A DNA stretch of 64,000 bases, taken from contig NZ_CP087196.1 in NCBI RefSeq assembly GCF_024749285.1, positions 5,890,001-5,954,000 of the forward strand, written 5' to 3'. The translations under genes were made by a program, and so were the position numbers. Positions within the stretch are counted from its first letter, which is position 1, and every line of letters begins with the position of its first letter. Shown here in pieces: positions 30,025 through 38,849 of this stretch. The notes under the pieces are model-generated. The model was given only the letters and a program-made list of their open reading frames with translations. It had not been told where the DNA came from and did not search any database. Source of the stretch: Pseudomonas sp. B21-015. GTDB taxonomy: Bacteria > Pseudomonadota > Gammaproteobacteria > Pseudomonadales > Pseudomonadaceae.

Positions 30025-31071
30025 TTATTGCTTGGGCGGTACAGCAGGTTTGGCCGGCTCACCCGACTTTGGCGCAGGAGCATCAAACAGATTCAAACGC
30101 TCACGAAGCTCATGGGCCGGCAGCGGTTCTTTATCCGCCGGCAATGCGTTCGGATCGGCTGGCGGCGCGGGCACTTCGCCCGGCCCGCCCTGCCCCTGCG
30201 TCGGCGCTGGCGCCGGTTCCGCACCTTGCGAACCTTCGATGGCACGCTGGGCTTTCTTGGTCAGCACGATGATGTCGATCCGACGGTTGACCGGGTTGAA
30301 CGGGTTCTCCCGGTCGAACAGCGCCGACGAGGCATAACCCACGACGCGCGCTACCTGAGCGTCCGGATAGCTGCCGGCGACCAACGCGCGACGAGCTGCG
30401 TTGGCGCGGTTGGCCGAGAGCTCCCAGTTACCGAAGTCGCCGGTGCCCGAGTACGGCTTGGCATCGGTGTGGCCGCTGATGCTGATCTTGTTCGGCACCG
30501 CTTTGATGGTGTCGGCCATGGCCAGCAGGATGTCTTCGAAGTACGGTTTCAGACGGGCACTGCCGGAGTCGAACATCGGGCGGTTTTCGGCGTCCACGAT
30601 CTGGATGCGTAAACCGTCCGGCGTGATTTCGAACAGAATCTGGTCCTTGAATTTCTTCAGTTGCGGGTTCTCTTCGACCTTGTTCTGCAGTTCTTGCAGC
30701 AACAGTTCGAGACGTTCCTTCTCGACCTGCTCGGCCATGCCTTCAACCTGCTCGGCGTCGATGGTCACCTTGTCTGGCTGCGGCTGAGATTTCACCTCGG
30801 GGTTGAGGGTGTTCTCCGGCGCCAGGGTCGGCGTGCCGCCCAAGTCGATGATGTACGGCGTGCCGCTTTCGGAAAACCCGACCGGGTCCTTGAAGTAACC
30901 GGCGATGGCAATCTTCTGTTCAGGCGTCGCGGTGGACAGCAGCCACAACACCAGGAAGAACGCCATCATCGCCGTCGCGAAGTCCGCGAAGGCGATTTTC
31001 CAGGCGCCCCCGTGATGCCCGCCGGCGATGCGCTTGACGCGCTTGATGATTATCGGCTGGTTATTTTCCAT
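30025..31071 (-). CDS. motB: Flagellar motor stator protein MotB
   Basis: A 348-residue stator subunit. One transmembrane helix (about 26-48) contains the proton-carrying Asp30 in AFADFATAMMAFF. A plug/linker region follows, then an OmpA-like peptidoglycan-binding domain (about 165-270; ISISGHTDAKP, LSANRANAARRAL, NPVNRRIDIIV). A proline-rich C-terminal tail of about 70 residues ends the protein. Three bases separate it from motA. Pseudomonas usually has a second stator pair, motCD, elsewhere. Confidence 0.95.
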   Translation of the reverse strand: MENNQPIIIKRVKRIAGGHHGGAWKIAFADFATAMMAFFLVLWLLSTATPEQKIAIAGYFKDPVGFSESGTPYIIDLGGTPTLAPENTLNPEVKSQPQPDKVTIDAEQVEGMAEQVEKERLELLLQELQNKVEENPQLKKFKDQILFEITPDGLRIQIVDAENRPMFDSGSARLKPYFEDILLAMADTIKAVPNKISISGHTDAKPYSGTGDFGNWELSANRANAARRALVAGSYPDAQVARVVGYASSALFDRENPFNPVNRRIDIIVLTKKAQRAIEGSQGAEPAPAPTQGQGGPGEVPAPPADPNALPADKEPLPAHELRERLNLFDAPAPKSGEPAKPAVPPKQ

Positions 31072-31074
31072 GAC

Positions 31075-31926
31075 TTAGCGACCGCGAACCGCTTGTTCCA
31101 GCTCAGCGAAGCTAGGACGGTGCGCCGGGTACAGAACCTTGCGACCGAACTCCACCGCCAGCGACGGCGGCATCCCGGAAGCCGAAGCCACCAGCGAAGC
31201 CTTGATGGCTTCGTAGATGTTCAGTTCTTCCTTGGCATCGTGAGCCAGGGAGTTGGCCAGCGGACCAAAGAAACCGTAGGCCGCGAGAATACCGAAGAAG
31301 GTACCGACCAGTGCCGCACCCACGTGCAGACCGATGGATTTCTGGTCGCCTTCGCCCAGGGACGCCATGGTCACCACGATCCCCAATACCGCCGCGACGA
31401 TACCGAAACCGGGCATGGCGTCGGCGATGCCGTTCACCGCGTGGGACGGGTGCTCGAGGTCTTCCTTGAGGCTGTAGAGTTCCATGTCGAACAGGCCTTC
31501 GAGCTCATGGGGAGCCATGTTGCCGGAGGACATGATGCGCAGGTAATCGCAAATGAACGCGGTCATGCGCTCGTCTTTGAGCACTGCCGGGTACTTGGCG
31601 AAGATCGGGCTCGCGGCGGCATCTTCGATGTCACCTTCGATCGCCATCATGCCTTCGCGACGGCTCTTGTTGAGGATCTCGTAAATCAGCCCCAGCACTT
31701 CCAGGTAGAAGGTGTGGTTGAAACGCGAACTGAACATGCCCAAGGACTTCTTGAGCACGTGCATCGTCATATGACCGGGGTTGGCCTGCAGGAATGCGCC
31801 AAGGGCTGCGCCACCGATAATCATCACCTCGAAAGGCTGGATGAGGGCGGCAATCTTGCCGTGGGAAAGCACGTATCCGCCGAGCACGCTCGCGAATACG
31901 ACAATGATGCCGATAATTTTAGCCAT
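31075..31926 (-). CDS. motA: Flagellar motor stator protein MotA
   Basis: A 283-residue inner-membrane protein with four transmembrane helices and a large cytoplasmic loop that touches the rotor. The start MAKIIGIIVV and the EVMIIGGAALGAFLQAN and GFGIVAAVLGIVVTM segments match the family. A longer upstream frame would add 26 residues reading through the promoter, so the internal ATG with AGGTAGGAG upstream is the right start. Transcribed with motB from a FliA-type promoter. Confidence 0.95.
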   Translation of the reverse strand: MAKIIGIIVVFASVLGGYVLSHGKIAALIQPFEVMIIGGAALGAFLQANPGHMTMHVLKKSLGMFSSRFNHTFYLEVLGLIYEILNKSRREGMMAIEGDIEDAAASPIFAKYPAVLKDERMTAFICDYLRIMSSGNMAPHELEGLFDMELYSLKEDLEHPSHAVNGIADAMPGFGIVAAVLGIVVTMASLGEGDQKSIGLHVGAALVGTFFGILAAYGFFGPLANSLAHDAKEELNIYEAIKASLVASASGMPPSLAVEFGRKVLYPAHRPSFAELEQAVRGR

Positions 31927-31994
31927 AGGTAGGAGAGCACTTACTGAGTCGGGTTCAAGGTCATATTCGGAAGTTAAAAAATCTCTTCTTCTAC

Positions 31995-32021
31995 TTATCG
32001 GCAAAACTGCGCCAGACTATA
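31995..32021 (-). promoter_or_regulatory. FliA (sigma-28) promoter of motAB
   Basis: On the minus strand the sequence TATAGTCT, 11 bases, then GCCGATAA matches the sigma-28 consensus TAAAGTTT-N11-GCCGATAA with a perfect -10 box, exact spacing and six of eight bases at -35. It lies about 70 bases before the motA start. Confidence 0.85.
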
Positions 32022-32092
32022 GCCAGTTCAGGCGAAAAGCCAATTTGACCCGCACCGGGCATAGGTAATGCAGACGATGATCGCGTCCAGAC

Positions 32093-33625
32093 ATGGCTAA
32101 CGAAACGAACGTCCCAACACCAAAACCGACCACACTCGAAGGCTGGGTCAAGCTTCTCGATGGCGTGCGCCTGCCGGTTCCGCAAGCCAGCCACGACCGC
32201 GTCTGCAAAGCCATCCGCGATAGCCGCAGCTCACTGCGCGACATCGCCGAACTGATGCAGGACAGCCCGGCCCTGGTCTTGAGCGTGATTCGCGAAGCCA
32301 ATCGCCACACCCATGGCAGCTTGACCGAGCCTGCCGAGAACCTTGAGGTGGCGATCAATCGCCTCGGCTTGAAACGCACCGAAGAATTGCTCGAGCGCCT
32401 GCCCGCCGAACCCCACTCGCAGATCCCCATCGCCCTGCGCCAGCTTCAGCTGATCAGCCAGCACGCCACCCAACAGGCCAACGGTTTTTTTGCCAGTCGC
32501 CTGGCGCGGTTGTGGCAGGACATCCATTGGGGCAGCCTGCTGTTTCTTTCACCGCTGTGGCCCATGGCGTTGACCCATCCGCAGTTGCTTGAAGAGTGGG
32601 AATTGCGGGTCATCCATAAAGGCGAGTCGGCACGCAAAGTCGAACAGCAATTGTTCGGCGTGCGCCTGCTGGAAATCTGTCTGGCGCTGGTGGACACCTG
32701 GCGTTTGCCGATCTGGGTCCAGCAGGGTTATCGACTGCTGCGCAGCGAGCAACGTGAACTGGTGAAAGTCCTGCGCATCGCTCGCGACAACGATCACCCG
32801 CTGCGCCAACAGAACCGCCTCGACGACGACCCGACGCTGCGCCGCTGGCTCAATCAGCCAGCCAATACCGTGCTGCTGGCCAACGGGCTGGCGTTGTCGG
32901 CTCAACAGGCCTGGGACAGTCCCCACTGTGAGCGTTGGCAGTACCTCACCAGTCTTTACCTGCAAATGCCGATGGATGAAGTGCAGCAACAATTGCACCA
33001 GCAAGCCGCCAACAGCGCCCGCCATCACGCCATGCCGGACCTCTGGCACCCGGCCGTCGCGCTGATCTGGCCGTGGGGCACGAATCGCGTGCACGCCGGT
33101 TTGCTGCCAGCAGCGGCGCCGACTGCCGAGGACCTGGCGAAGTGGCGTAAGCAATGTGCCGAATTGCTGGTGAAGCCAAGCCGCTTTACCAATGCCATGC
33201 ACTTGACCACATCTGCCCGAGACGCTCTGGTGGCGTGCGGCATGCGGCGGGTGATGATCCTGATGGCCGATCGCACACACGCTAATCTGCGTGTGCAGCA
33301 GACCGCCGGTCTGCCAAAGGAAGTCGCCGGTCTGAACCTGATAGTCAGCCAGAGCACCGTGCTGCAACGCCTGCTCGCGCAACAGGCCCAGGTGCGCCTG
33401 ACGCCGGCCAACAATGCACAATTCTCGGCCCTGTTGCCGACCAGCCTGCGTAAACAATTCGGTGGCGAACACTTGCTGCTGCGCTCACTGGTCAACAACG
33501 GCCGGGTGATCATGATCGTGGTGGCGGATCAGGGCGGTGGGCCGTTCTCGGAAATCACCGTGCAAGCTTTCGGCAAAACCGCGCAGTGCATCGAAAAGGC
33601 CCTGCACAGTTTTAGCCACCGCTAG
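32093..33625 (+). CDS. HDOD-domain protein
   Basis: A 510-residue soluble protein with an N-terminal HDOD domain. SSLRDIAELMQDSPALVLSVIREAN is a typical HDOD opening, and the domain runs to about residue 240. The C-terminal part (about 340-505) resembles a GAF-like sensory fold but lacks a signature I can name. HDOD proteins are non-catalytic relatives of HD hydrolases found in signalling and c-di-GMP contexts. It diverges from motA, with 166 bases between, and corresponds to PA4955 by position. Molecular role unknown. Confidence 0.85.
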   Translation: MANETNVPTPKPTTLEGWVKLLDGVRLPVPQASHDRVCKAIRDSRSSLRDIAELMQDSPALVLSVIREANRHTHGSLTEPAENLEVAINRLGLKRTEELLERLPAEPHSQIPIALRQLQLISQHATQQANGFFASRLARLWQDIHWGSLLFLSPLWPMALTHPQLLEEWELRVIHKGESARKVEQQLFGVRLLEICLALVDTWRLPIWVQQGYRLLRSEQRELVKVLRIARDNDHPLRQQNRLDDDPTLRRWLNQPANTVLLANGLALSAQQAWDSPHCERWQYLTSLYLQMPMDEVQQQLHQQAANSARHHAMPDLWHPAVALIWPWGTNRVHAGLLPAAAPTAEDLAKWRKQCAELLVKPSRFTNAMHLTTSARDALVACGMRRVMILMADRTHANLRVQQTAGLPKEVAGLNLIVSQSTVLQRLLAQQAQVRLTPANNAQFSALLPTSLRKQFGGEHLLLRSLVNNGRVIMIVVADQGGGPFSEITVQAFGKTAQCIEKALHSFSHR

Positions 33626-33651
33626 CCGGTCAGTTAAGTGAAGGCCAAGAC

Positions 33652-33683
33652 CTGTGGCTAGGGGGCTTGCCCCCTCGCCACAG
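33652..33683. repeat. Single palindromic REP unit
   Basis: One palindrome (CTGTGGCTAGGGGGC / GCCCCCTCGCCACAG) of the GGCGAGGG-type family, without a second inverted copy nearby. It follows the HDOD gene and may stabilise or end its message. Confidence 0.75.
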
Positions 33684-33780
33684 AGCCTGGCCATCCGTTG
33701 TTTCCTGTGCCGAAATAACTGATAACAGGCCCTCATGACGCTGCGCTACAATCCTCCCCTTTGTGCTCTGGAGACCTCAC

Positions 33781-34596
33781 ATGTCTGACTTCTCTGGCTT
33801 GGCGCTGGTAATCGAACCGGGCGACCTGCTCCCGCGTCTCGACGCCCGCGAACTGATTCTGGTGGACCTGACCAGCAGCGCACGCTATGCCGCAGGGCAT
33901 ATCCCCGGCGCACGCTTTGTCGATCCAAAGCGCACTCAACTTGGCCAGGCGCCTGCGCCAGGCCTGCTACCGACCCAAGCCGCTCTTGAAGCATTGTTCG
34001 GCGAACTGGGGCACAACCCCGATGCGGTCTACGTCGTCTATGACGACGAAGGCGGCGGTTGGGCCGGGCGCTTTATCTGGCTGCTGGATGTCATCGGCCA
34101 CAGTAACTATCACTATATCGACGGCGGTCTGCCGGCCTGGCTGGCAGAAGGCTTGCCCATGTCGATCCAGATCCCGCCTGTGGTCGGCGGCCCGGTCACC
34201 CTGACCCTGCACGACGAACCCACCGCCACCCGCGAATACCTGCAAAGTCGTCTCGGTGCCGCCGATCTGGCGATCTGGGACGCGCGCGGACCACTGGAAT
34301 ACTCCGGCGAAAAAGTGCTGGCAGCCAAAGGCGGGCACATTCCCGGCGCGGTCAATTTCGAATGGACCGCCGGCATGGATCAGGCGCGCAACCTGCGCAT
34401 CCGCACCGACATGCCGAAAATCCTGGAACAGCTCGGTATCACCAAAGACAAAGAAGTCATTACCCACTGCCAGACTCACCATCGCTCTGGCTTCACTTAT
34501 CTGGTGGCCAAGGCACTCGGTTATCCGCGAGTCAAAGGCTACGCCGGTTCCTGGGGCGAATGGGGCAACCATCCCGACACGCCCGTAGAGATTTAA
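33781..34596 (+). CDS. rhdA: Thiosulfate sulfurtransferase (rhodanese) RhdA
   Basis: A 271-residue two-domain rhodanese. The inactive N-terminal domain ends near residue 125; the catalytic domain holds Cys230 in HCQTHHRSG, the same loop as Azotobacter RhdA. It transfers sulfane sulfur from thiosulfate to cyanide in vitro; in pseudomonads that make cyanide it may help detoxification. The start MSDFSGL lies six codons inside a longer frame and fits the family length. The psd gene starts 18 bases after its stop. Confidence 0.95.
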   Translation: MSDFSGLALVIEPGDLLPRLDARELILVDLTSSARYAAGHIPGARFVDPKRTQLGQAPAPGLLPTQAALEALFGELGHNPDAVYVVYDDEGGGWAGRFIWLLDVIGHSNYHYIDGGLPAWLAEGLPMSIQIPPVVGGPVTLTLHDEPTATREYLQSRLGAADLAIWDARGPLEYSGEKVLAAKGGHIPGAVNFEWTAGMDQARNLRIRTDMPKILEQLGITKDKEVITHCQTHHRSGFTYLVAKALGYPRVKGYAGSWGEWGNHPDTPVEI

Positions 34597-34614
34597 GGTT
34601 TTTAAGGACAGTTA

Positions 34615-35475
34615 ATGAATAAGCGTTTGTTTATCCTCAGCCAATACCTGCTGCCCCACCACTTGCTCTCGCGACTGGCCGGCTGCATTGCCGAATGCCG
34701 CGTGCGCTGGTTCAAGAACGCCTTTACCGCCTGGTTCGCCAAGCGTTATCAGGTGGACATGTCCCAGGCGCTGGTCGAGGACCTGACGGCTTACGAGCAC
34801 TTCAATGCGTTCTTCACCCGCGCCTTGAAAGATGGCGCTCGCCCGCTGGACCCAACCCCGGGCGCGATCCTCAGCCCCGCCGACGGCGCCGTCAGCCAGC
34901 TCGGCCCGATCGAACACGGTCGTGTCTTCCAGGCCAAGGGCCACAGTTTCAGCGTGCTGGAACTGCTGGGGGGTGACGCGGCCAACGCTGCGCCATTCAT
35001 GGGCGGTGATTTCGCCACCATTTACCTGTCGCCCAAGGATTACCACCGCGTACACATGCCGCTGGCCGGCACCCTGCGCGAGATGGTCTACATCCCCGGC
35101 CGCATCTTCTCGGTCAACCAGACCACCGCTGAAAACGTTCCGGAACTGTTCGCCCGCAACGAGCGTGTGGCGTGCATTTTCGACACCGAGCGCGGGCCGA
35201 TGGCCGTGGTGCTGGTGGGCGCGATGATTGTGGCGTCGATCGAAACCGTCTGGGCCGGTTTGGTGACACCGCCCAAGCGCGAGTTGAAAACCTTCCGTTA
35301 TGATGAAGCGGCCCGTGCGCCGATCCATCTGGAGAAAGGTGCGGAACTGGGTCGTTTCAAACTCGGCTCTACAGCTGTCGTGCTGTTCGGGCCGGATCAA
35401 GTGAAATGGGCTGAAGGGCTGGGCGCTCTTTCGCCCGTGCAGATGGGCCAGGGCATCGGCTTGCCAACCGCCTGA
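34615..35475 (+). CDS. psd: Phosphatidylserine decarboxylase proenzyme
   Basis: A 286-residue membrane-associated enzyme that makes phosphatidylethanolamine. The self-cleavage motif LGST is at 250-253; Ser252 becomes the pyruvoyl group of the alpha chain. The triad candidates Asp90 (LSPADGAV) and His144 (KDYHRVHMP) are present. Lies 18 bases after rhdA, so probably co-transcribed, and is followed by a strong hairpin. Confidence 0.97.
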   Translation: MNKRLFILSQYLLPHHLLSRLAGCIAECRVRWFKNAFTAWFAKRYQVDMSQALVEDLTAYEHFNAFFTRALKDGARPLDPTPGAILSPADGAVSQLGPIEHGRVFQAKGHSFSVLELLGGDAANAAPFMGGDFATIYLSPKDYHRVHMPLAGTLREMVYIPGRIFSVNQTTAENVPELFARNERVACIFDTERGPMAVVLVGAMIVASIETVWAGLVTPPKRELKTFRYDEAARAPIHLEKGAELGRFKLGSTAVVLFGPDQVKWAEGLGALSPVQMGQGIGLPTA

Positions 35476-35483
35476 CCCCTCGA

Positions 35484-35516
35484 TCCGACCCCACGAACAT
35501 CTTTCGTGGGGTCGGA
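35484..35516 (+). terminator. Hairpin terminator after psd
   Basis: A perfect 14-bp stem (TCCGACCCCACGAA / TTCGTGGGGTCGGA) with a five-base loop starts nine bases after the psd stop. The T run is short (ATTTCCT), so termination may be partial. Confidence 0.75.
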
Positions 35517-35610
35517 CATTTCCTCCTGCTGCGCCCCCTCCTCCAGCGCTCTTAGCTGCTACAGTCAAAGTCATTCGTTGCCCATTTCCTGGTCGGAGTT
35601 TGTCTACGGC

Positions 35611-37401
35611 ATGAATGACACCAATCCTGCCCTGCTGCTACGCGCACCGATCCCGACGCAGTCGCGCCTGTCTTTCTGCGAAGCCACGCCTCGCGACCTC
35701 AAGCGCTGGATCGCCAACCTGCCCAAAGCCAACATCGGCGAAACCGCCCGCCAGTTGTACCAAGGCTTGAGCGAACTCAATCAACTGCTCACACCCAGTG
35801 ACAATCGCCTGCAATTGCTCGAACTGCTGCGGCCCGAGGTGTATTACGTCTGCAAGCACCTGGAGCGGCATTTTCTGCATCAGACGATTGTGCTCGACGA
35901 GCGTTCGCGCAAGATCGCCAACCTTTGCCAGGCGCTGCAAAGCCACTTGGCGATCGGCTACAAGCAGATCGTCATCCGCATCGCACCGCGCTTGAGCAAA
36001 GACCGTGCGTCGCTGCTGACCCAGGCGTTGCAACGGGCCATCCATTGCCTGAACGGCGCGTTGATCCGCGCCACAGAGCTCTATTGTCCGGTGCCCGAAG
36101 GTCTGTGGCTGGAACTGCATCAGCTGTACCGGATCGGCTGTCAGTACCAACTGCAAAATACGAGCGTGCGTGATGAACTGGCCAGCCAGACGCAAAAGCT
36201 CAGCATCGAGCAAACTTACGTCGTCGCCCTTCTGCTGGGTGCTGCACGCTGCAATCAACTGCGCCAGAACCAGATCACCCGGCTCGCCGAGGTGCTGGAA
36301 CCCTGGAGCCAATGGATCAAACTGCAACCGGCCCAACCGGACAGCGGGCTGTTTGCCGTCGCCCCGGATCTCGACAGCGGTCCGCGTTATCGCTCCAAGT
36401 TCCTGGCTGAACAACAGGAGAGCTTGCTGGGGATCGACCCGCAGCCCCTCGTCGCAGCCATCGAAACCCATCTGCAACAGTCGGCCGACAAGGCATCGCC
36501 GCTGCCCGTTCCGGCGGGGCTGAATCTGGATACGCTGCAACACCTGCATGCCGCCTGGAGCCAGGCCGCCGAGCGCAGTTTCCAGCGCACCGTCGGCCAC
36601 GGCACGTTGACCCTGTGCGTGGGCATGAGTGCGTTGCACTTTTATCTCGGCGGGCACCGATCGTTCAATGACATCCTGAAAAAACCCGGCGCCCGCCCCG
36701 CGCAATTCTCGGCTACCGCCCCGACAGGTCGCGCCAAAGACCAATGGAGCCAGGCCTTCGACGCCGCCCCCCAAGGCACCGCCGACACACTGCTGCCCTA
36801 CGAAGAGATCGAATACCCGCACCTTCAGAACGATGACAGCCATGAGGCAGCCGACCGCCAACAGCATTTCCCGACCTATGTGCTGGCGGTGATCAATCAC
36901 AGCCCTGGCGGTTATTGCCTGGGCTGGCCTGGCGCAGTGCCCGCCGAGCTACAGGCCGGCGAGATAGTCGGTATCGAGGACACCGCGGGGCAAGGCTGGA
37001 GCATTGCAGTGGTGCGCTGGATCCGCCAGGTGCGGGGCGGCGGTACACAGATGGGTATCGAGCAGATGGCGCCTTGTGCCGAACCCTGCGGCTTGCAACT
37101 GATGCGCTCCGGTGACGAGCATAGCCAGTACTTGCGCGGGCTGTTGCTACCCGCCATCAGCGCCATTGAACTGCCGGCCACCCTGCTGACTCCGCGCCTG
37201 CCATTCCAGGAAGGCAATAAGGTGCTGATCAATACCAACGGCCAGGAACACCGGGCCGGGCTGGAGCGACGACTGGCGAGCACCAACAGTTTTAATCAGT
37301 TTGCCTACCGTTCGCTTGAGGCGGCCAAAAACGAAAACGCCGCGGGGAGCGGCGTGGTCGGCGCAGCGCAAGAGTTTGATTCGTTGTGGAAGTCGCTGTA
37401 A
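35611..37401 (+). CDS. Large conserved protein, PA4958-like, with possible PilZ-like C-terminus
   Basis: A 596-residue soluble protein without a signal peptide. The N-terminal two-thirds (to about 400) is helical and leucine-rich. The C-terminal third includes YCLGWPG...GEIVGIEDTAGQGWSIAVVRWIRQV, which has the strand pattern of a PilZ-type beta barrel, but the RxxxR and D/NxSxxG residues that bind cyclic-di-GMP are not evident. The start MNDTNPALLL has GGAG 13 bases upstream; an earlier in-frame ATG would read through the terminator hairpin. It sits between psd and serB, as PA4958 does in P. aeruginosa. Function unknown. Confidence 0.75.
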   Translation: MNDTNPALLLRAPIPTQSRLSFCEATPRDLKRWIANLPKANIGETARQLYQGLSELNQLLTPSDNRLQLLELLRPEVYYVCKHLERHFLHQTIVLDERSRKIANLCQALQSHLAIGYKQIVIRIAPRLSKDRASLLTQALQRAIHCLNGALIRATELYCPVPEGLWLELHQLYRIGCQYQLQNTSVRDELASQTQKLSIEQTYVVALLLGAARCNQLRQNQITRLAEVLEPWSQWIKLQPAQPDSGLFAVAPDLDSGPRYRSKFLAEQQESLLGIDPQPLVAAIETHLQQSADKASPLPVPAGLNLDTLQHLHAAWSQAAERSFQRTVGHGTLTLCVGMSALHFYLGGHRSFNDILKKPGARPAQFSATAPTGRAKDQWSQAFDAAPQGTADTLLPYEEIEYPHLQNDDSHEAADRQQHFPTYVLAVINHSPGGYCLGWPGAVPAELQAGEIVGIEDTAGQGWSIAVVRWIRQVRGGGTQMGIEQMAPCAEPCGLQLMRSGDEHSQYLRGLLLPAISAIELPATLLTPRLPFQEGNKVLINTNGQEHRAGLERRLASTNSFNQFAYRSLEAAKNENAAGSGVVGAAQEFDSLWKSL

Positions 37402-37417
37402 CGGGGAACCCAAAAGC

Positions 37418-37493
37418 AAAAGATCGCAGCCTTCGGCAGCTCCTACAGGTGTTCACATACCCATGTAGGAGCTGCCGAAGGCTGCGATCTTTT
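37418..37493. repeat. REP doublet, GTAGGAGCTGCCGAAGGCTG family
   Basis: Arms 37418-37446 and 37465-37493 are perfect 29-base reverse complements with an 18-base spacer. The element lies between convergent genes and can act as a hairpin with T-rich ends, so it may double as the serB terminator. Confidence 0.93.
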
Positions 37494-37500
37494 GATCTTT

Positions 37501-38715
37501 TTAGAGCTGCCCGTCGCGATCCCGGAAGCCCAGCAGATACAGCACCCCATCCAGCCCAAGGGTGGAAATCGCCTGCTTCGCCGATTGCTTGACCAGCGGC
37601 TTGGCGCGAAACGCCACGCCCAGCCCGGCAATCGCCAGCATCGGCAGATCGTTGGCGCCGTCACCCACGGCAATCGTCTGCTCCAGACGCAAACCTTCCT
37701 TATGCGCCAGCTCACGCAGCAGATCCGCCTTGCGTTGCGCATCGACAATCGGTTCGACCGCCACGCCAGTCACCTTACCGTCGACCACTTCCAGTTCGTT
37801 GGCGAACACATAGTCGATACCCAGCTTGGCCTGCAATTGCTTGGCGAAGTAGGTGAAACCGCCCGACAGAATCGCCGTCTTGTAGCCCAGACGCTTGAGT
37901 TCGGCGAACAGGGTTTCGGCGCCTTCGGTCAGGCGCAGGGAAGCGCCGATGGAGTCCAGCACGCTGACGTCCAGCCCTTGCAACAGGGCCAGGCGCTCCT
38001 TGAAGCTGGCGCGGAAGTCCAGTTCGCCGGCCATCGCCCGTTCGGTGATCGCGGAAACCTGATCGCCCACGCCGGCGGCCTTGGCCAGTTCGTCGATGAC
38101 TTCGGCTTCGATCAGCGTCGAGTCCATGTCGAACACCGCCAGACGACGGTTACGGCGGAACAGCGAGTCTTCCTGGAAGGCGATGTCGACGTTCAGCTCT
38201 TGAGCAACGCTGAGGAACTCGGCCCGCAGTGCTTGCGGATCAGCCGCCTCGCCGCGCACGGAAAACTCGATGCAGCCCTTGCCCTTGTCGGCCGGGGTAT
38301 CGAGCGGCATGCGCCCGGACAGGCGATCGATATGGTCGATATTCAAACCATATTTGGCGGTGATCGAACTCACACGCTGCAATTGCTCGGCGGTCACTTT
38401 GCGGGTCAGCAGGGTGACGATGTGGCGTTTCTTGCCCTGATTGCCGACCCACAGCTGGTAGTCCGCTTCGGACACCGGCGTGAAACGCACCTGTTGCTCA
38501 AGCTCATAGCCTTTGAACAGGATGTCCTTGAGCACCGAGTTACCTTGTTCGGTATCGGGAATTTCAACCAGGATGCCGAACGACAGGGTGTCGTGGATCA
38601 CCGCCTGACCGATGTCGAGAATGTTCACACCACCCTGGGCCAGAACGCCGGTAATGGCCGCAGTCAGACCCGGACGGTCGACTCCCGTGATGTTTATCAG
38701 GACGATTTCGCGCAA
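37501..38715 (-). CDS. serB: Phosphoserine phosphatase
   Basis: A 404-residue HAD-type enzyme for the last step of serine synthesis. Two N-terminal ACT-like domains (about 1-85 and 95-170; GVDRPGLTAAITGVLAQGG) precede the HAD core: DMDSTLIEAEVIDELA (nucleophile DxDST), LSGGFTYF, and GDGANDLPML. The long form with ACT domains is usual in pseudomonads. It diverges from the AhpA-like gene. Confidence 0.96.
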   Translation of the reverse strand: MREIVLINITGVDRPGLTAAITGVLAQGGVNILDIGQAVIHDTLSFGILVEIPDTEQGNSVLKDILFKGYELEQQVRFTPVSEADYQLWVGNQGKKRHIVTLLTRKVTAEQLQRVSSITAKYGLNIDHIDRLSGRMPLDTPADKGKGCIEFSVRGEAADPQALRAEFLSVAQELNVDIAFQEDSLFRRNRRLAVFDMDSTLIEAEVIDELAKAAGVGDQVSAITERAMAGELDFRASFKERLALLQGLDVSVLDSIGASLRLTEGAETLFAELKRLGYKTAILSGGFTYFAKQLQAKLGIDYVFANELEVVDGKVTGVAVEPIVDAQRKADLLRELAHKEGLRLEQTIAVGDGANDLPMLAIAGLGVAFRAKPLVKQSAKQAISTLGLDGVLYLLGFRDRDGQL

Positions 38716-38786
38716 GGCGCACCCCCGCAGGTGGAAAAAAACCGCATTCTACCCATTTTCAGTGACCATCGGGCACCGCGAGCGCT

Positions 38787-38814
38787 TTGACGGTCCAAGG
38801 CCTGTCGCTATACT
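38787..38814 (+). promoter_or_regulatory. Sigma-70 promoter of the AhpA-like gene
   Basis: TTGACG and TATACT separated by 16 bases, ending 35 bases before the GTG start. Both boxes are near consensus, making this one of the best sigma-70 promoters in the window. Confidence 0.7.
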
Positions 38815-38849
38815 GCGCGTCAACTTCACGGACAAAGAGCCGAGCTCAA

